From the NCBI GenBank assembly GCA_009926305.1, contig RFPC01000001.1, positions 1 to 64,000 of the forward strand: a stretch of 64,000 bases of DNA. The letters run 5' to 3'. Below the pieces are notes generated by a model, which saw only the letters and a program-made list of their open reading frames with translations, was not told where the DNA came from and did not search any database. The translations under genes and the position numbers were made by a program. The stretch comes from a bacterium. Lineage in GTDB: Bacteria > Bdellovibrionota_C > UBA2361 > RFPC01. Positions 62,941 to 64,000 of the stretch are shown here, piece by piece; position 1 is the stretch's first letter; each line of letters starts with the position of its first letter.

Positions 62941-64000
62941 ATGACTATCGCATATTTTTCGATGGAGATTGCCCTCTCTCCGGAGATGCCAACATATAGT
63001 GGAGGCCTAGGCGTTCTAGCGGGAGATACCATCCGAAGCGCGGCTGATGCGGGCATACCAATGGTCGGGATTACACTACTACATCGCAAGGGATACTTTT
63101 TACAAAAAATTTCAAAAGAGGGAATACAATTTGAATATCCATCTCCATGGGAGATAGAAAAAAAGCTTGTTGAGCTTTCGCCTCAGGTGTTCGTTGAGCT
63201 CTATGATCGAGTGGTTCATATACGCGGTTGGAGATGGGATTATTGTGGATTGCAGGGCAAGATCCCAGTGTTTTTTCTTGATACGCGTCTAGCTCATAAT
63301 AATGAAGAGGATCAAAAGCTCACTGATTATTTATATGGTGGGGCTCCTCACTATCGTCTGTGTCAGGAAATAGTTCTTGGAATCGGAGGAGTAAGGCTGT
63401 TAAGAGCACTTGGGTACAATTCAATCGAGCGATTCCATATGAACGAGGGACATTCAAGCTTGCTTGCTGTTGAGCTTCTACGAGAAGAAATGGACAGGAT
63501 GCAGGTATCTGAGGTGACGCCTTTAATCCTTGACCGTGTCAGAAAACGTTGTGTTTTTACCACACATACTCCAATACCAGCTGGTCATGACCAGTTCGAT
63601 AAACAGATGGTCGAAGAAGTCATGTGCGATACGAGGATACTTGAGTCAGCACATCTCTTTTCGCAAGGGAAAACGCTGAACCTTACCTCTGTTGGTTTTG
63701 AACTAAGCCATTTCATCAATGGAGTTGGGAAGCGGCATGGTGAAGTTACTCGACAACTCTTTCCGAACTATTCTATTGAAGCCATAACAAATGGGGTGCA
63801 TGCAGCAACGTGGGTATCGAGTGCTTTTCGTGACCTGTTTAGCCGATATATTCCACGATGGGAATCAGATAACGCAAGTCTTCGATACATATTGAATGTG
63901 CCCTTGGAGGAGATTTGGATGGCACATCAAAGTGCAAAGAGAGAGCTTCTTTCTTTTGTTTGCCAACATGCAAAACGTGAACTGAGAGAAGATATATTTA
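62941..64000 (+). CDS. glgP: Alpha-glucan (glycogen) phosphorylase, N-terminal part, cut by window end
   Basis: The frame is open from ATG 62941 to the right edge (353 codons). It starts MTIAYFSMEIALSPEMPTYSGGLG and continues with VLAGDTIRSAADAGIPM and GYF, RFHMNEGHSSLL, and FTTHTPIPAGHDQF. These are hallmark sequences of the short, unregulated glycogen/starch phosphorylases, which release glucose 1-phosphate using PLP. The PLP lysine lies beyond the window. No strong ribosome binding site precedes the ATG. Its place beside ppsA and stress genes suggests a storage-glycan function. Confidence 0.93.
   Translation, partial: MTIAYFSMEIALSPEMPTYSGGLGVLAGDTIRSAADAGIPMVGITLLHRKGYFLQKISKEGIQFEYPSPWEIEKKLVELSPQVFVELYDRVVHIRGWRWDYCGLQGKIPVFFLDTRLAHNNEEDQKLTDYLYGGAPHYRLCQEIVLGIGGVRLLRALGYNSIERFHMNEGHSSLLAVELLREEMDRMQVSEVTPLILDRVRKRCVFTTHTPIPAGHDQFDKQMVEEVMCDTRILESAHLFSQGKTLNLTSVGFELSHFINGVGKRHGEVTRQLFPNYSIEAITNGVHAATWVSSAFRDLFSRYIPRWESDNASLRYILNVPLEEIWMAHQSAKRELLSFVCQHAKRELREDIF

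Overview
This window (about 46-47% GC by eye, densely packed) is a chromosomal segment of a diderm bacterium. LptD, nucleotide-sugar genes for a surface glycan, HU, a DksA-type regulator and a proteobacterial-style ArgR with E. coli-like ARG boxes are all present. I cannot fix the phylum; the gene mix (Bacteroidetes-type arginine enzymes, an IleS of the second type, a small FlgM-like protein) would suit a deltaproteobacterial, Bdellovibrionota-like or neighbouring uncultured lineage. Apart from the AT-rich recombinase fragment at the left edge, I see no prophage, insertion sequence, CRISPR array or complete tRNA/rRNA gene.

Layout: 1-740 is the end of a mobile element (serine recombinase C-terminus) finishing at an 11-bp inverted repeat that resembles a tRNA/tmRNA 3' end. 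762-11037 holds housekeeping genes: glycosyltransferase-TPR protein, HU, two orphan genes, a degenerate YjeF_N protein, asd-truA, a membrane M50-like protease, a FlgM-like protein, pgk-Nif3 and accD. 11416-24698 is envelope biogenesis: lptD, then rfbB-rfbD-manC, gmd-rmd, a family 2 glycosyltransferase, and a HAD-UbiA / DprE1 / DprE2 trio that should make polyprenyl-phospho-arabinose, followed by a TPR lipoprotein. A divergent PRPP-synthetase-like gene follows (24817-26427); PRPP is the expected substrate of the trio's first enzyme. 26592-38354 is mixed: a large metal permease, a DksA-like protein lacking zinc ligands, a secreted protein with calcium-binding-like repeats, ileS, a J-domain protein, a long non-coding stretch with RNA-like structure, an Hsp20 with a heat-shock promoter, and two orphan genes.

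38382-48070 is a complete-looking arginine regulon apart from an obvious first enzyme. argR-[P-loop gene]-argC-argD-argF'-argB runs leftward and argG-argH-M20 deacylase runs rightward, with two tandem ARG boxes between them. The transcarbamylase carries proline at residue 90, the residue that marks N-succinylornithine rather than N-acetylornithine specificity, so this organism probably makes arginine through succinylated intermediates. A P-loop protein of unknown function is translationally embedded between argR and argC, and it is a candidate for the missing glutamate N-acyltransferase. I regard this as the most promising undescribed system here.

48204-51594 is a tyrosine-catabolic group (unknown protein, fumarylacetoacetase, HPPD), followed by a rhodanese lipoprotein and an SDR. 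53316 to the right edge is a stress and carbon-storage island: ppsA, cfa with a zinc-ribbon protein, DUF2267, DUF5335, a PCMT-erythromycin esterase fusion, a YciE-type ferritin-like protein, an unknown helical protein, a second Hsp20, and a glycogen phosphorylase running off the end.
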